64,000 bases of DNA from Trichopria drosophilae (GCA_030407085.1 CM059582.1:159394001-159458000); one strand, 5' to 3'; positions 49,701-64,000 are shown, counted from the first letter of the stretch. The notes: generated from the sequence alone by a model not told the origin. Made by a program: numbers and translations.

Positions 49701-52700
49701 ATTGGGAGCTTTGTAATGTTATCCTATAAAGTAAATTGCATATGTAAAAGGTACTTTTGAGAAAGTATTTTGCGTCTGACAGAAACTGTGCAAATATAAG
49801 GGTTCCCTCCCTGTATTTCAAAGTATATAAGAAAATAAAAGAATGTCCTTCGTGTAAATTTATATTACGTTGTAAAGATTTTGTTAAATATTTTACAAAG
49901 TTTATATGAGCAATGCTCGATCTGCTTCCGATGCAAAGTCCATTATTCATCGGGCTCGCCAGTCTGTTCGATTTTTACTTAACGCGAGAAGAGCTTAATT
50001 GACTCTTGAAACGATCCAATGAAAAGTTTAGCCTGTAGTAATGTAATAGCGGATTGACCAACAGTAAACCACCTGCAGAACCTGATATAGTTTAGCCATT
50101 TAAAATTATGCGTTTTCTAGCTTCAATTTCAAATGATACTAAATAATAAAAACTAAGTAGACGTAAACTCAAGTTGTATAATAATACGAAAACCTCGCCA
50201 TGCTATAAACAATCGACCGTTCTTCCCCAGTCGTTTTACCTTTGGGTACGTATGCTTCACGGCTAATTGACATTCTAATGGATAAAAGACACTTCGCATT
50301 CAGCTTAATGAAGCATCACGAACAATTATCGTGAAAATTTTGACATTTCTGTCTGCAGGGGTGTATAAGTTATGGGTGAGTTATAGGAGGAGCAGAGGAA
50401 GGGGTTGGAGGAGTGGATGATATAACGACAGGCTGCGATGCTCTTTAAATGTAAAAAAAAAGAACAAATTAATATGTGCGGATCATACGTAATGCCTCGA
50501 TTATTTAGTACATTGAGTAAAAAAGTGGCCAAATGCGAAGCTCATTTGAGTAACTCTGAATATGATTATAGGTCCATAGTTATGGACCTCCTTGAAACAC
50601 AGTACCAACGCGCGATGCATGCCGAGAAATTTAATAATTGAAATACTTAAACAAAATTTACATTAAAGAAATGTCCGTTGTTACTTGTTAGGAGTTCCAA
50701 AAGGTGTTTGAATTTAAAATGTAATACCTACAATTAATAATACTATTTCTTATTTCATTCATTGTTGATTAATGAATTTATCGGTTATCCGAACAACTAA
50801 ATGGGTATTTTTTCTTTTTCTCCCCCTGGCAAGTTTTTTATTTTGCTACGTTCATGAATTATTATATGAATGTATTTTCCGTATATATTTTTATTTTCCC
50901 TATCGAACTTTTTTCTGTCGGAAAATCGACCAACCAGTCACAAGTTTAAACTTGAAATGAACGGAGATCCCATGTGTACATATCTAATGTTTTTTCATTA
51001 AAATTTTGCCAAATGATCGAATGAAATAGGCCTCAATTAATGGTGGAATAGCTATAATACAAATTTTAAACGTTTTATTTGGCTATTTCTAAGTTTGAAA
51101 ATTGAAATAAACCCTGAACTTATGTCTCACTAATGACGGGTCTCAGTTGAACTATCCATCAGTTCTAACGAAATTGTCCATGTAGATTCATGAGAGGAAG
51201 AAAACTCTCGTTCAACGCCTGAGGATCTTTTACTGGACATCGCATTTCTACTGAGGTCTATTTTTCGTCTAATTGTTTTCTAAAACATGAAACTCGATTC
51301 GTCCATAAGCTATGATGTTGAAGTTTGAAACTTTTGAGTCCCATAACATTTTTTTTTGTTGAAACTTTTTTAATTCTTGTCATATAAATACCCAATTAAT
51401 AATAAAAAATAACCCCAGGGGTTAAAAACAGTTTTTCGTCATTAATTGTATTTATGTAAGACAAGGATTAAAAAAAAATTCATTCGGCTAAACAAAAAAA
51501 AATTTATTTGGATTCCAACGTTTCAAACTTCAATTTCATCATAAGCTATCGTTGTTTTGTTTTTTTCTTTTTACGCAAAAGATATTTCATGTAAAATTGA
51601 AAATGGAAATAGTAGTATTCCATTCTACAGTGAAAAATGTTATTTTGGGATTGAAGATTAAGCTCCAAGAAAACGGCGCGAAATGTGCGGAATTATGTTT
51701 CTATTTTAAGACGAAAATTTTGAAAAATTCTCCATATACAATTTCAAGGGAATTAAAGACAGTAGACGTTTCGTAAATTTACGATAAGAGTCTAATTTGT
51801 AAGAAAAGTTGACGAGAAAATTTAGCGAAAAATATAAATAATGGATATTATGTGAATCTCTGGCACATTATTTAGTATCTTCTATATATTATATTTTTTT
51901 AAGATTTCTAACGCTTTATTACAGTAATTCCTTACATTCTTGGATTCACAATACGTCGTTATACAGAATATTTACATTAATAGTTAAAAATATCCCTTTG
52001 TTTGCATTTAACATCGATTTAAAAGTAATAATTGAGATTGTAAAAAATAATTGCCCGCAGCGTGCAGCAATTTTTAAATATCCATCTTACTGGAATCTGC
52101 ACTTCCCTTATTATCTCTGCATGAAATGAATAACACCGAAATTCTGGTCCTGTCTGTCCAACGTAATATGCGAAAATAGGATATTAGACTGAGACATTTC
52201 AATAGCATATTTAAATTTATGTGGTACAGAATTTGTATTGTCAGCTGCAGGTGAAACAAGTTTTAGGTTCGAAGACACCACTGAAAGTAAAGTTATATGT
52301 TCGCCTTAGATATAAAAGGGGTCGTCATGTCAAAAAATGGGAGATTCAAAACCGCTGAATCGTATGATTTCGTTTTCAATAGTTCTTGCATGCATGGATA
52401 AATGCTAAATTTCGGATTGCATCAATTTGTATTTTATACATTTACACTTGGTATAACTAACAAGATTTATAGTGCATCGTATTCTCAACAATTTTGACAA
52501 ATTATTTATTACTCTAATCTCATTAAATGTTATACTGAATGAGCTTGTTTAGGAAGTTTTACTATTGTTATTAACACTTTAATGCTAAACCTACATTTAT
52601 GTCAACATATACTATTATTTTAGTAAATTTTCCTGATTAAGTACGAAGTTTTTTGAAGAACTTGGATAATAGGGCATCAACGTCCTATTCAGAACATTAA

Positions 52701-55700
52701 AATTCTCTATATAATTTATCACTATTACGTTTGGACAAGAGATTAATATATTCCGCTTAATATCTTTACACGTGTTAGACATTAATTTTGTGATACGTAT
52801 GAATATCTTTCTGATATGTAAGTGACCAGTATCTTACAACAATCATTCTTTTCCATTAATTATTGAACTTTGTATTACTGGAAAACACGTGGCAGGCGGA
52901 GTATTAAATAATCTTCACAAAAATTGGAAAGGAATGGTTTGTTACTTTACACATAAGTTTGAATTTCGGCCGATCTATCCAAATCACCACTTAATTCAAA
53001 ATGTGTAAATAATTTAAGAGTAAATTACGTTCAATTCGCAAACTACATTGAAGTTAAAGAAAACATAAACGAGAAAGGAAATGATCGTTTAAATTGCATT
53101 CACGTCATTAATAACAGAAAATGTAATTAGGGTGATGAAAGATACGTGAGAAATAAATAAAAACACCTTGCTTTCTCTGACTTATGGTGCTCGATTCAGT
53201 CATCACCTGCTGGCAACAAGAATAGATGGTCAAATTATCGGTACAATTCGACATTCCAGTTCTGGCATCGGGAACTCGTTCTGGATACTAATTTGAACAC
53301 TTTCTGACATTTGTCGGTCATATAACTGAATTACTCATTGACACGGCCGTGTTCTCTCATACACGGATTTTTTATGTATGCATTTTGCTAACAGCGTAAA
53401 CACTCACGTTTGATGATAGATGTGATAAATGTAATGTCTCCATAGCAAATCGTCAGATTTGTAAAATAAAGGTCGCACACATTCTTAAAGGGACGAAAAA
53501 AACTAATGAGACGACCTTAGCCTAATTTTTTGTTAAATATTAAAAGGAATTTAACTATTCTTGCGATCCTCAACCAAAAAAAAAGTAACTGCAATTTTGT
53601 ATCGAAGTAGAATAGTAGTTTTCGATACAAGGGCGTATGCGTAAAGAACTTTACACACACACACACGTGTGCCGAAATATTGTTTACGTACGGCTTTTTC
53701 GTGCGTAAAGTATTATCGAGTGCGTAAAGTTTACTTTACGCACAAGTTTACTTTACGCACCGAAAAGACGTACATAAATTATATTTTGTGCCAAATATTA
53801 GTGTTTATATTTAATGCTATGCTGAATTCCAGATTGTCGGATACATTATTTCTTGGAGGAAATATTCTTTCGGCACTATATTCTTGCGAAAAAGCTATTG
53901 CACACAAGTTAATTGCGAATCATGATATGGTTTAATCTAATATACAAAGTAAGTTGGAGAATGGAAGCATTTAACGATGATATTGCAGTTTGTATACTCA
54001 ACTGAGAAGGTAACAAACGGCAGGAAAAGTGTTAAAACCGTTAGTAAGAATCCGAATTCATAGACTAAGATTACATAGAACATGAGCTATCTAGGCATGA
54101 GTACAACTTTAATACAACTACTAAGACTGTCTACTCACTACATTATATCGGTCGGATGATAGTCGATCAATATCGCGTTCGCATGCTGCAACGTATGTGC
54201 ATGTGGCATATACGTGCAATGAGTTTACTGATCCTCTAGCCAAGAAAATAAAACATCGTATATGTATGTAGTAGCTCGAGTGGCCATGATTATTGCACTA
54301 CTACATCTAAGCAGTGCATAAGATTGATTGATTATGTTAAGAAAGGTACGTCAAACGCGGTACCTCAAATATGCATTTATACCCACCATGTACAATTTAC
54401 TTTATTTGTACTTGTAGAGAAAGGGTGTAGGAAATTTTAGGGAAATTAGTGCGGTTAAATTATTTTTATGAAGGGCCCTCAATAAATCAAATTAAAGCGA
54501 ACAAACTTAACTCACACTATAGTGCTTGCGGGACATCTAAATTTTTATACATTGACGTAGCCTACCAAACCAACTGCACACATTGCACCTAGGACATAAA
54601 TAGTCTATGCTATAGACATTCACATAAATAATAACCTCGCTCATGACATACGATTCGTTTTTTGTATGTAAAGAATATTTTAATCATCGAGATTTTTTGA
54701 GCTACACTTAGCGGCAAATGAAGGAGCATAGATCGTCGAGTTATATTTAAAAATACTCATGTTCTTATCTAGAGACTAATTAAAATTATACCCTAATTAA
54801 CCGTGCCCGATGTATTCTAATAACTGATCATATTCTGTAGAAAATTTTCCACAAGTTGGGGCATTTTCATAAACTGTTAAGAAGAATGTCAAGATATTTT
54901 CTCATTTAAATTTCACGTATTCATCAATCATAATTCATTAACCAATGTTTAAACGCAAATTAAACAGTTTGATTTCTAATGATTTCTTAATAATTACATA
55001 ACTTAAAATAGTAATTTTGTAATTTTTTACGAGGAACACAGAGTTAAAGAGTAAAAAGTATAAACAGTTTTTTTTTACCCATAAATTTACTTAAAACTAC
55101 AAAATTGCCTTTTCGAAAAAATGCTTTAAAATTTTTCCAAATAAATTTAAAAAGTCTAAAAAATTTGGTGAGCATAACGACACATTTTCTAAACAATTAT
55201 ATATGGATTTTGAGAAATTCCATCTTTTTTTCGAAACAAACATTTTATTTGGGTGAAAACAAATGACGAAAAATTAGGTTGAACATGAAAACGCGTTTTC
55301 TAAATAATTACGCTTTCAACAAAAAAAAAGTTGTATATCTGTCGAAAAAATGGTTTCCATTCTTTACTCTGGCACCACTGAACTCTACTTAAACAATGAC
55401 TAGAAATAACTTGTTCGAATGTTTTAAAGGTGTATTTCATAGAGCTGATTTTGTGTCTGTACAAACAGAAAAATTTACATATATGAAATTTAATTTTCCT
55501 ACATAAAAATGAAAAAGGTACCTGCTACGCTTCAAAAAGTTGGTCGAAAGTTCAGTAAAGGTACGAAAATCTTTTTCTTCGTGTACTTTGTCGCACTCAC
55601 TCTTCGGAAATTAACTTTTGTTAAAACTAATAGACAATGACAACTTTCTGTTCACACCCGTGGAAAAAACGGTCTATGCTCTTCGGAATAGCAAACAATA

Positions 55701-57470
55701 TGTTCCAGACATTAAACGTAATTATTTTACTTTCATGTATTTAATTACTACTGTTTTAATCAGAATTGTTTGCCCAATTATCGTTAATGTTAGATAAGCT
55801 ATTCAAGATTTTTTTATTGGGATGCATTAATATCATCCGGAGTTATATTATTTAAAATTAATTTGGATTCAGATATTTATTTGCAGATGTTGCAGAATTG
55901 AACAAGGAATTAAGAACAACTTCGACCTGGAATGACTTGATATGAATGATCATATGATAATATACCAAATGTTTATTCGTATAATTATACTAAAGCAGTT
56001 TATCGATCACTATGCATTATCTTACATAACAAAACTGCGGAAAATCGTCTTGTAAATGCGGATTAGCATACAATGTTCGTGTTAGTCTGGCATCCATTAG
56101 CTCGTTCCTTATATATTATTTTCAGTCGGAATGGTGAATTTTAATTTCAAATATGTCGTATGACCATGAAAAATCAAATCCATAAACTAAACACAGAAGA
56201 ACGCCTAAGATTACGTAACAATTCGATTAGTACACGTCACGAATTAAATGTAGTAAATAATAAAAACTTTTTACTAACATAGAAAATATTTTAATTAACA
56301 TTCTTTTTGTTATAAAAATATCACGAAATACAGCCCAAAATTTGATTAACTACACATCGTTTTTTACAGAGAGAGAAATCAAATTATTGAATTTCACTTT
56401 GCAAAAACCAGTTTTGTAAATAATATAATTGGAAGTCTTTATTATGGAAATAAACATTACGAATAGTGGTAATATACATATATATATATATATATGTTTG
56501 TGTATGTACGTGAAGACATGTTTATTGTTTAAACGGTAGTGTTGGTTGTCCGAAAACGTTAGGGGTTCCAAACTCTGAAGAATTGAACAAAGTTACGTGA
56601 ACAAGATTTCAAATTCTTGATTAATCATTGATTAAACGAAAAGGTTTAAAATGAATTCAAATTAAATTTAATTGAATCTCATTTGTATCGAATCGACGTT
56701 ACTTTAAGTAAATAAAAAAACAGGTTATTCAAGATGCCAACTTCTTAAACGCTGATCGTTTAGTTACATGAACAACGTATAATCAGCGATGGGATACATA
56801 AATTAGTCGATTGTATGTCTATATTGAACTTGTTTTTCAATTTTACGTTTGTTGTCAATTATCTTTTCTGCAAGTTGAATGTAGCTTTTTGTTTGCGCTA
56901 TGAATAATTAAATAAAGATTATCATCCATCTTATAAAAATTAAAACAATTTATTAAAATATTCTACAATTTTTCGAAAATAAAAGTAAAACTTATTTCCA
57001 TAAAAATCTTTCATGCCAACGTGAATGTTGTTTGGGAAAAGTTTGATATACTCTTGACTTTATTCACATCTACTGCATACATGATAGACGTGTTTACTTT
57101 TACTCGCCTGCAAGTGTTATCATTGCATAAATGGCGCCTAATTTTTCAAGAACATTTGTCAGATCTGACTGAAACGGGGACGAGCTCTTTGACGACTTAA
57201 CAAGATTACCAGTTCAAAAATAAATTTCATCAAGAGATATTAGAGAATGGATTATTAATAATATTTATTTATTGAAAATTCTGTACGAAATGTAAGCACG
57301 CACACACGCGCGCTCGCGAGGCCTTGTGTTTTACAGAGTTACCAGACATTTAATTAAAATAAACATAAACAAGATTTTTAGTTGATAATACTGAAAGATT
57401 ATGAGTTTTTATGAGGACAAAAAATTTTAATATTCTCGAACGTTAAACATTTTATTTTTTATTGGATTAT
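49701..57470. other. Upstream flank with no recognised gene
   Basis: AT-rich sequence. It contains a short inverted repeat at 51303-51551, a palindrome at about 53722-53760 and an AT dinucleotide run at about 56475-56500. No conserved coding segment is recognised. Confidence 0.45.
51303..51551. repeat. Short inverted repeat (MITE-like)
   Basis: Arms of about 57 bp: tccataagctatgatgttga...gtttgaaac (51303 onward) opposes gtttcaaacttcaatttc..atcataagctat (to 51551). AT-rich centre. Confidence 0.75.
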
Positions 57471-57476
57471 TTGCAG

Positions 57477-57719
57477 CTCCCCTAATATCGATTGCTAATT
57501 CTTCCACGGCTTGGTTTCGAATATGATCAAGAATGTACAGGTTTGGTGCGGCAGTTGTCACGTTGCATTCGCAGTGCCCTGATGCGTTTCAAGCATATAA
57601 TCCCAAGGAAGCGGTCATTCCTTCAGTCAATTATCGAAGAGAAGAAGAAACGAGTTTCTTCATCGTTATTCCGTTTTTTCCAATTGATTCCTGGCAACAT
57701 TGCTGAAGTCTCACTATAA
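57477..57719. other. GC-richer segment with several open frames; possible exon or coding relic
   Basis: A good acceptor-like tract (attggattatttgcag) precedes 57477 on the plus strand. Three frames are open: a plus frame with CTGLVRQLSRCIRSALMRF that ends at 57719, another plus frame with RFGAAVVTLHSQCPDAFQAY, and a minus frame with NLYILDHIRNQAVEELAID. None is recognised. It could be a UTR exon of an unseen gene or a decayed gene. Confidence 0.25.
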
Positions 57720-58162
57720 TATATAATATTGTTCGCGTGTATATACATATTAATTGAAAAGCATGTGTGCGTTGAGTGCGTGTATATATGTATAATGTAT
57801 GTATATCTGACCGGAATTACGGGAGAAGTCACGGTGACATTTTCAAAAACATTCTTTGAGGCGGGTTCTGAAAAATATATATTTGAATATTTTATAAATT
57901 ATTTATAATGGTGTTTTATTCCGTTTAGCTTTGTAAATAAGATAAAGTAAAAACTTTGTCAAAAGCGCAATGCATGAAAAAAGTTACTTATACCCTCGAT
58001 GTGGATATATAAAAACGAAAAACAATTGTTATTATACAAGTTAAAGGAATTAAGTTTTTATCTAATACTGTAGTTAAGATACTAATGTTTTATTGATTTT
58101 TTCATTGCATCAACAAAACAAAAAGTCTTTTTTTAATCTGTGGTTTGCTTCCCTTAACCCAT

Positions 58163-59379
58163 TAATGCCTAAATGCACAGAAAGTTTACTGCAACTTCAA
58201 CGCTTATCAGGTTCCACCATTTTCTAGGCAGCTCTTTCGATTGTTAGTAAGAAAATTTTTAAAAAATTGAAATTTATATATGAGTTTGACATATATAGTA
58301 GAAAAAAATAATTTTTACAGGACTCATTTTTTACAAATATAGTGTTTTCGATATAATATCTTACCTTGAGTGAGCTAAAATATATTGCAAGGGTGCACTC
58401 GATAGTTGTACTTTAAAGATACACTGGTGCATATTTGAAATTTTCTATGCCAGATTCAAAATGGCCACTGCACAAATTCCTGTTCAAAATTTAACCATTT
58501 TTTCCTTGAAAACTATGGACATCAGCGAAAATTTTATAAGAATAATTAAATTCTACAATAAGTCGAAGAATACCTTTGAATTTTTTCAGAATGTATTGTC
58601 ACAATTTTTTATTTTTGAAAAATTAAAAAAATTGAAAATTTGAAAAACTTCATTTAAAAAATCTGAAAAAATTTGAGAATATTTTTTAACCAATTCTAAG
58701 ACTTTTTGCTTTAACAAAATTTTCTCTAAACTCTGTTGTTTTCAAGAAAATTAATTATTAGTCTTGAAATCCATAATAGTTTAATAAATTTTCTTTTTTT
58801 TAAACTATAGACCTAGACGCAAATGTCCATAGAACGAAAATGTCTTAGAATTGGTTAAAGAATACTCTTTACTAATTGTTAATGACTTTTTTCAAAATTT
58901 TGATTTTTCGATTTTTTCAAAAACAAAAAATTGTGACAATACATTCTGAAAAAATTCGAGGGTACACTTCGACTTAATTCTTATAAAATTTTATATAGTT
59001 TTCAATAAAAAAAAATAGTTAAATTTTGAAATGGAATTTGTAAATGCAGTTGGCCATTTTGAATCTGATATCGAAATTTTCAAATGTATACCAGTGCATC
59101 TTTTAAGTACAACTATTGAGTGCACCCTTGCAATATATTTCAGCTCACTCAAAGTAAGATATTGCATCGAAAACTCGATATTTGTAAAAAATACGTCCTA
59201 AAAAATCATGTTTTTCAACTATACATATATGTCAAAATCATATATAAATTTCAATTTTTTTAAAAATTTTTTACTAACATTCGAAAGAACGGCCTTGAAA
59301 ATTGCATTTTTTTCAAAATTTATTTCATATTGATAACAAGCGTTGAAGTCGCAGTAAACTTTCAGTGCATTTGGGCGTA
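58163..59379. mobile_element. Fold-back element of about 1.2 kb
   Basis: Arms of about 545 bp (58163-58711 and 58838-59379) are diverged inverted copies. Landmarks are gcaagggtgcactcgatagt (58390) opposing its complement at about 59120, and gaatgtattgtcacaatttt (58589) opposing its complement at about 58933. The loop is about 125 bp. The arms differ by many small indels, so it is older than the 9.2-11.5 kb element. Confidence 0.85.
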
Positions 59380-60041
59380 AATCATCAAATTCTAAGCGAA
59401 ACGTCAATCTTACGTGTAATGTTTAATTAATCACATTCTATACGCATTAACCAAATCAATATTATAAATGTGGTAAAAAATTGTAAATTTGATAAAAGTA
59501 CATGATTTCTATTTCTAAATGCCAAAGTGTCGGTCAACTTAATAATACGCATTTTATGCATAGCATCGGTAATTTCAATTTTATTCTTATCGTTAAACAA
59601 TGACAGACTAAATAACAATAACATAATCGTCGGAAGTGTAAGAATCCGAGAATGCAAAAAAATTCAATACAATGAGTTAACTGCGTTCGTGTTAGGTATC
59701 CTATTTTGTACAATTGCGTGAGAAAACTGTTAACAATGAATATAAAATATTTTCATGTCTATGTCCTCCACCGAGATCTACGGATTATTTTATTTTAGCC
59801 GTGAAATTATTAATTTTGAGAAAATGACATCTGTACTCATTCCATTAAATAAGTACATTTCTGACATTGGATAAAGAACACTCACAAAAGCACACAATAT
59901 GAATAAGTATATAAAGGGGGGCCGAGAACTAACTAGTAATATTTCAAAAGGTGATTGTCAGAATTTGAGTGACGAGCCATTGAATTGTAGAAACAAAAAT
60001 CAGTTCATTTGGATAAATGTTTTTTTCTAACAAATATTAAC

Positions 60042-60251
60042 TGAATGAATCGGGAACACCTCAAAAACCAGAATTTCTAAAATCCGAAACATTCATAAAT
60101 CGACATTTAAAAAGCCGATACTTAAAAAACGATGACTGTCAAAAAGCCAATGAGTCATAAAGTTGTAATGTTCACGAAAACAACAATGTCGATTTTTCAA
60201 TGTTTCGGATTTTTGAAATTCGGTTTTTTGACATGTACCCGAATGAATCTG
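60042..60251. repeat. Short fold-back repeat
   Basis: Ends tgaatgaatcgggaacacct and aggtgtacccgaatgaatct-like opposing sequence. Inner blocks are aaatccgaaacattcataaa and ttcaatgtttcggatttttg. MITE-like. Confidence 0.75.
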
Positions 60252-63200
60252 TGATGAGTATGTGCCAAAAACTATATTTTTAACGTGTTTTTCTCCTCTT
60301 AGAGGATGATAAATGAAACGGACGCATACAAAAAAAGTTTGTATATAGTATATAAGTACCTTCTTTAAATGTCATAATAAGAAAAGTCGATTTGCCTTTC
60401 ATTTATAGGATTTTAATATGAGTACATTCATTGTTAACAATCTATGAAATTCTTCATGCAGTATACAAATACATTTTCATTTCTTTAAATATTTTGAAAA
60501 TTACTTAAAGCATATTGTAATAGCGTTTATTTCGAGTCGTTCATCACAAGTCATCACATGGCTAATGAGTTCCTTATAAAATTCTATATCTCTTCTGATT
60601 ACCTATATACATCGTTATTAAAATAATTAGGTGTGTATTTTTCTTGGGGGTGGGGGAAAAGTGAACAAATGAACCAAGCACTGTTTAACTCTTTTTTGTT
60701 TTTTTGCTAAAACACTTGTTCCTTCAATTTATTTGAAAATTCCCTTAGCAACTTATTTCTGCATTAAAATACTTTTTGAAATCATTAAAAATGATTGGAC
60801 CACGTGCAGTAAGAAAGCAGAAACATAAATAAAAATAAACATAGTAACGGACAAATTGACTCGTATAGTATCATTGGACGACATAGAGCGAAGAAATAGC
60901 CGCTATGGTTTCGTAAAAGAAGAAATTACCCACTTTCCAAGGAATCAATTAAAGGTGCGTGTTCTGCGGTAACGCTGAATGTTACGTTTCCCTACAAATA
61001 ATCTACTTGCTTCATTCTTACTTGTATTCATCACTTTAAAAAGTTGAAAAATTCAAGACTGTTTTAGTCTTCATTATTTCTTGTATATTCAATACGGTTT
61101 TTCACTTTTTTAAAGTAAAAATACTGTCGATATACATATAAAACATAAATACCGCATTCACTACGAGAATTATGGAGTAGAATAATTATACCTTGAACTT
61201 TAGAAAAGTCGAAACTTATATTTAGAGGCCGGAGTTTCATTGTTTGATGTCGTTCTTTATCGAACATATATCAATTATACAAAGCATTTACAAAGTTTTT
61301 GTATAAAAATTATTTATCATATCAAATACTATTAAGACATCATTTTCATGAGCTTGAATATTGTACAAATTATATCTGTACTAAGAAAAGTATCTATTAT
61401 CTTATACAGTATGTTTTCATTTAAAACTTTTTCTTATTGCTCTTCTTACAAAAAGTGCGCCCCCAAGAAAAATTGATCATTATATTCCCGTGTCATTTAA
61501 TCACCGCATATACCTGATGAAATAAATATATAATAATACAAAAAAAATATTTTAATGTGATGAAAGCTCTCACTCTCATGTTAAAAATTATAAGAATAGA
61601 GAAATTGAGGTCAGATCAGATCAGAACGCATTTTCAAAAATAAAGGTCAATAATAATAATAGATATATATTATAATAGTAATTCTAAGATACTCTTTAAT
61701 ATATGAAATTAATAAACATTTTTTTTAACTTGTAAGTGAAATGATTTTGTCTATGGTAGGTTATATGAATAACATTCATTTTATAGTGCCATTTATTTTT
61801 TCAACGCTCATTTGGTATGGGCAACGTAAACATTTTTAACAAAGTAACTGTTTTATCCATTTTAAAAACAATATCGATTTAATTGGCTTAAAGACCAATT
61901 TATGTGTAACATAAAAAATTATTATTCGTACTTAAATCTAAAAATATAAAACATGCCGATACAGCGCTGCATATTTGGTGGCTCGAGAAAAAATCGCTTT
62001 TCGAGGTTTCTTAATTGAAATCACTCTGTCTCTCTCGCACGCGAAACGCGTTTTTTAAATTGTTTACTTTTTTTTTATTAATACCATTATAGTAAACGTT
62101 TCGATAATCTTTAAGTACTAAATATTCATTTAACAAAATTCTAATTCCAATCATAAAAGATATAACTATTATTTTTTTTTGTTTATAACTTGTTTTTTAT
62201 ACTTTTATTTTGGTTTTATAATTTTTATTTTCAGTGATTCGAAATTTCTCTGCATTCCAAAGCTTGATCTTTAAAGGTTATTAATGATGTGAATGTTTTT
62301 TCAAAACACTGTAAAGAAGATAAATAATTTGAAAGTAAAAATCATTCAGATTTTCCTGATTGCAGAGCAGATGAAATATTTTATTTGACTTTAATGCAGC
62401 AGTCCAGTCAGTATGTTTTGAGCAGTCTTTTTTCACGACAGATGTTAATAATATTAACTTGAGAATACTGAGATATACTCTTAAAAATACACCAAACAAA
62501 AAACGGCAATAGATTTTAAACAATAACAATTTTTTATACGAGTGGCGCAGTTTTTGGTAGCAATTTTTTCCGGTAAAGTTGAAAGGTAATTTAAAAAGTA
62601 TAGTTTGCGCCACTTTTGTTTAACTAACGTAGTCACGCATTTTCGTTTGAAAACTCTTCACCTTTTGGTTGAAATATAAAACGTTTCCTTTGTTTTTATC
62701 GATATATTTTATTTCAGAAACCAGGCGCCTTCTTGGAAATGGCATGTGTTGAAAGTACAATATCAAATGATAGTACATTTAAATTTTTGCGGTCTTTCAT
62801 GAACAAGCACATATTCGTTTTTGTCCGAAAGAAAAATGATTCAGTTTCCTACACAAACCTTAAATATAACGTATTTGAATTCGCATGCGAAACTAATTAT
62901 TCTCTATCAACCAGAACTATTACATGAAATTTTCCTATATTTTGTTCCTATAAAAAAAAGTTTCCTTCATTATTAATTCTATTAAATTCGTCTTCTAAAT
63001 ATATACTTTCCTAAATATTAAAAGCATCCCGGAATCATTCATATATGTGTGTGTATTACAAATTAAAAAAAGTATACTAATACTGAATCGATTCCTTTAA
63101 CTAGTGCGATTGTATTTTATAGATTTTATTCTTATGAGTTACTTAAATAATGTGTTACTATTTGAAATAGTACTACTTAATCTTCATTTAAACCCATGAA

Positions 63201-64000
63201 AATTGTTTTCTTCCAAAAGCGGTTTATGCCTAGAATAATATTAATTCCAAATGATATAGAGAAAGATCTTAAAACATAACTTTTAGGCTATAGATTATTA
63301 CATTTTGACATGAATCGTTTCAAGTGTAACACTAGTAGTATAAAGAATGTAGAAGAGAATATTGTACTCGCAAGGTATTGTATTTATTTTATTCAAATGT
63401 ACTATAGTCTATTAAATTATATTATTTGACAGACTATTCCTTTTTGGATATTCAATGTACAAGCGTTTGGAAGTTAGAGGAAAAAACAACCTGTCCATGA
63501 TACAAAAAAAAACTATTAATTCAATATTAATTTACCAGCAACAATGTAAAGATCGAACAAGTCCATTGATATAACACAGAATGTGTCCTAATTATACCTA
63601 AGCCTGCGAACAGTACGTATGGAACGTCATGGTCATCTACGATTCGAACTTGACATTCGGGATCAATAAAATCAATATTTCCGGTCTTTCTTTTTTTTTA
63701 ATGTTTCAGTTAGTGCTAAATGAAAGTATGTGGTGTAATAAAGAAAAATACACAAATTTGAAAGTATATTCTTATGGTGTAAATGATCGTTTCCTAATAA
63801 AGTAACACGGCTCGTGTTGTTGCGCAATTGGTCGTACTTTTCATTATCTTTGTAAGCTAAGTATCGTTAAAAATACATTGTTTTCAATATTTGTCACGCT
63901 TTTAATTGATTAGAAATTAACCAAATGACATATAATTATAATTCAGATAAGACCGACTTAATTTGGCTTGAGTTATCAAAGATTATCTATAAGCAAACGG
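60252..64000. other. Flank with no recognised gene
   Basis: AT-rich. A 110-codon minus frame at 62281-62613 has no domain and starts inside a small inverted repeat (gtggcgcagttt at 62543 opposing tttgcgccac at 62607), so it is not called as a gene. Confidence 0.45.

Noticed and set aside
56350..56571. AT microsatellite and flanking frame
   Set aside because: Simple (TA)n repeat; frame due to low complexity.
62281..62613. 110-codon minus frame
   Set aside because: No domain; begins within a small inverted repeat; A/T-rich codons typical of chance.

Overview
The window is AT-rich animal DNA with large introns, many palindromic repeats and decayed LINEs. No bacterial gene organisation is seen: there are no operons, and the long unbroken frames fall in repeats or in the few exons described here. 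An insect is the best fit. A hymenopteran is plausible because the single clear gene is doublesex-like and its candidate female exon carries GAAGATW motifs of the kind proposed as Tra/Tra2 sites in hymenopteran dsx and fru. The species cannot be fixed from the sequence.

The main content is one minus-strand gene running from about 47.2 kb down to at least 4.9 kb, and probably to about 2.3 kb. Four exons fit together with consistent reading phase: a DM-domain zinc-finger exon with the start codon (46764-47230), a basic linker exon (40820-41047), a 70-nt microexon (35679-35748) and an exon encoding a doublesex-type dimerisation domain (4862-5020). The introns are about 5.7, 5.1 and 30.7 kb. Downstream lie a candidate female-specific cassette exon with three GAAGATW motifs (3981-4538) and a candidate distal, male or shared exon (2293-2402). 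A further in-phase open exon sits just after the microexon (34923-35233). All zinc ligands are present, but the DM domain is far from the usual insect Doublesex sequence, so this is either a very fast-evolving dsx or an undescribed paralogue. The upstream (5') non-coding exon and the promoter are not identified.

The rest is intron or flank filled with mobile DNA. There are two decayed non-LTR retrotransposons in the gene's own orientation (about 18.77-21.13 kb and 25.21-26.58 kb) and a tRNA-like Pol III promoter relic at 18.6 kb. Several fold-back or MITE-like inverted repeats are present (1.3, 9.2-11.5, 14.1, 21.2-21.9, 29.3, 44.5-45.9, 51.3, 58.2-59.4, 60.0 kb), along with a degenerate TGGACGT-rich array (48.5-49.7 kb). 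A CpG-rich island at 8.44-8.90 kb lies inside the largest intron and could be a promoter. The 3' third of the window (49.7-64 kb), upstream of the gene, has no recognisable coding gene.
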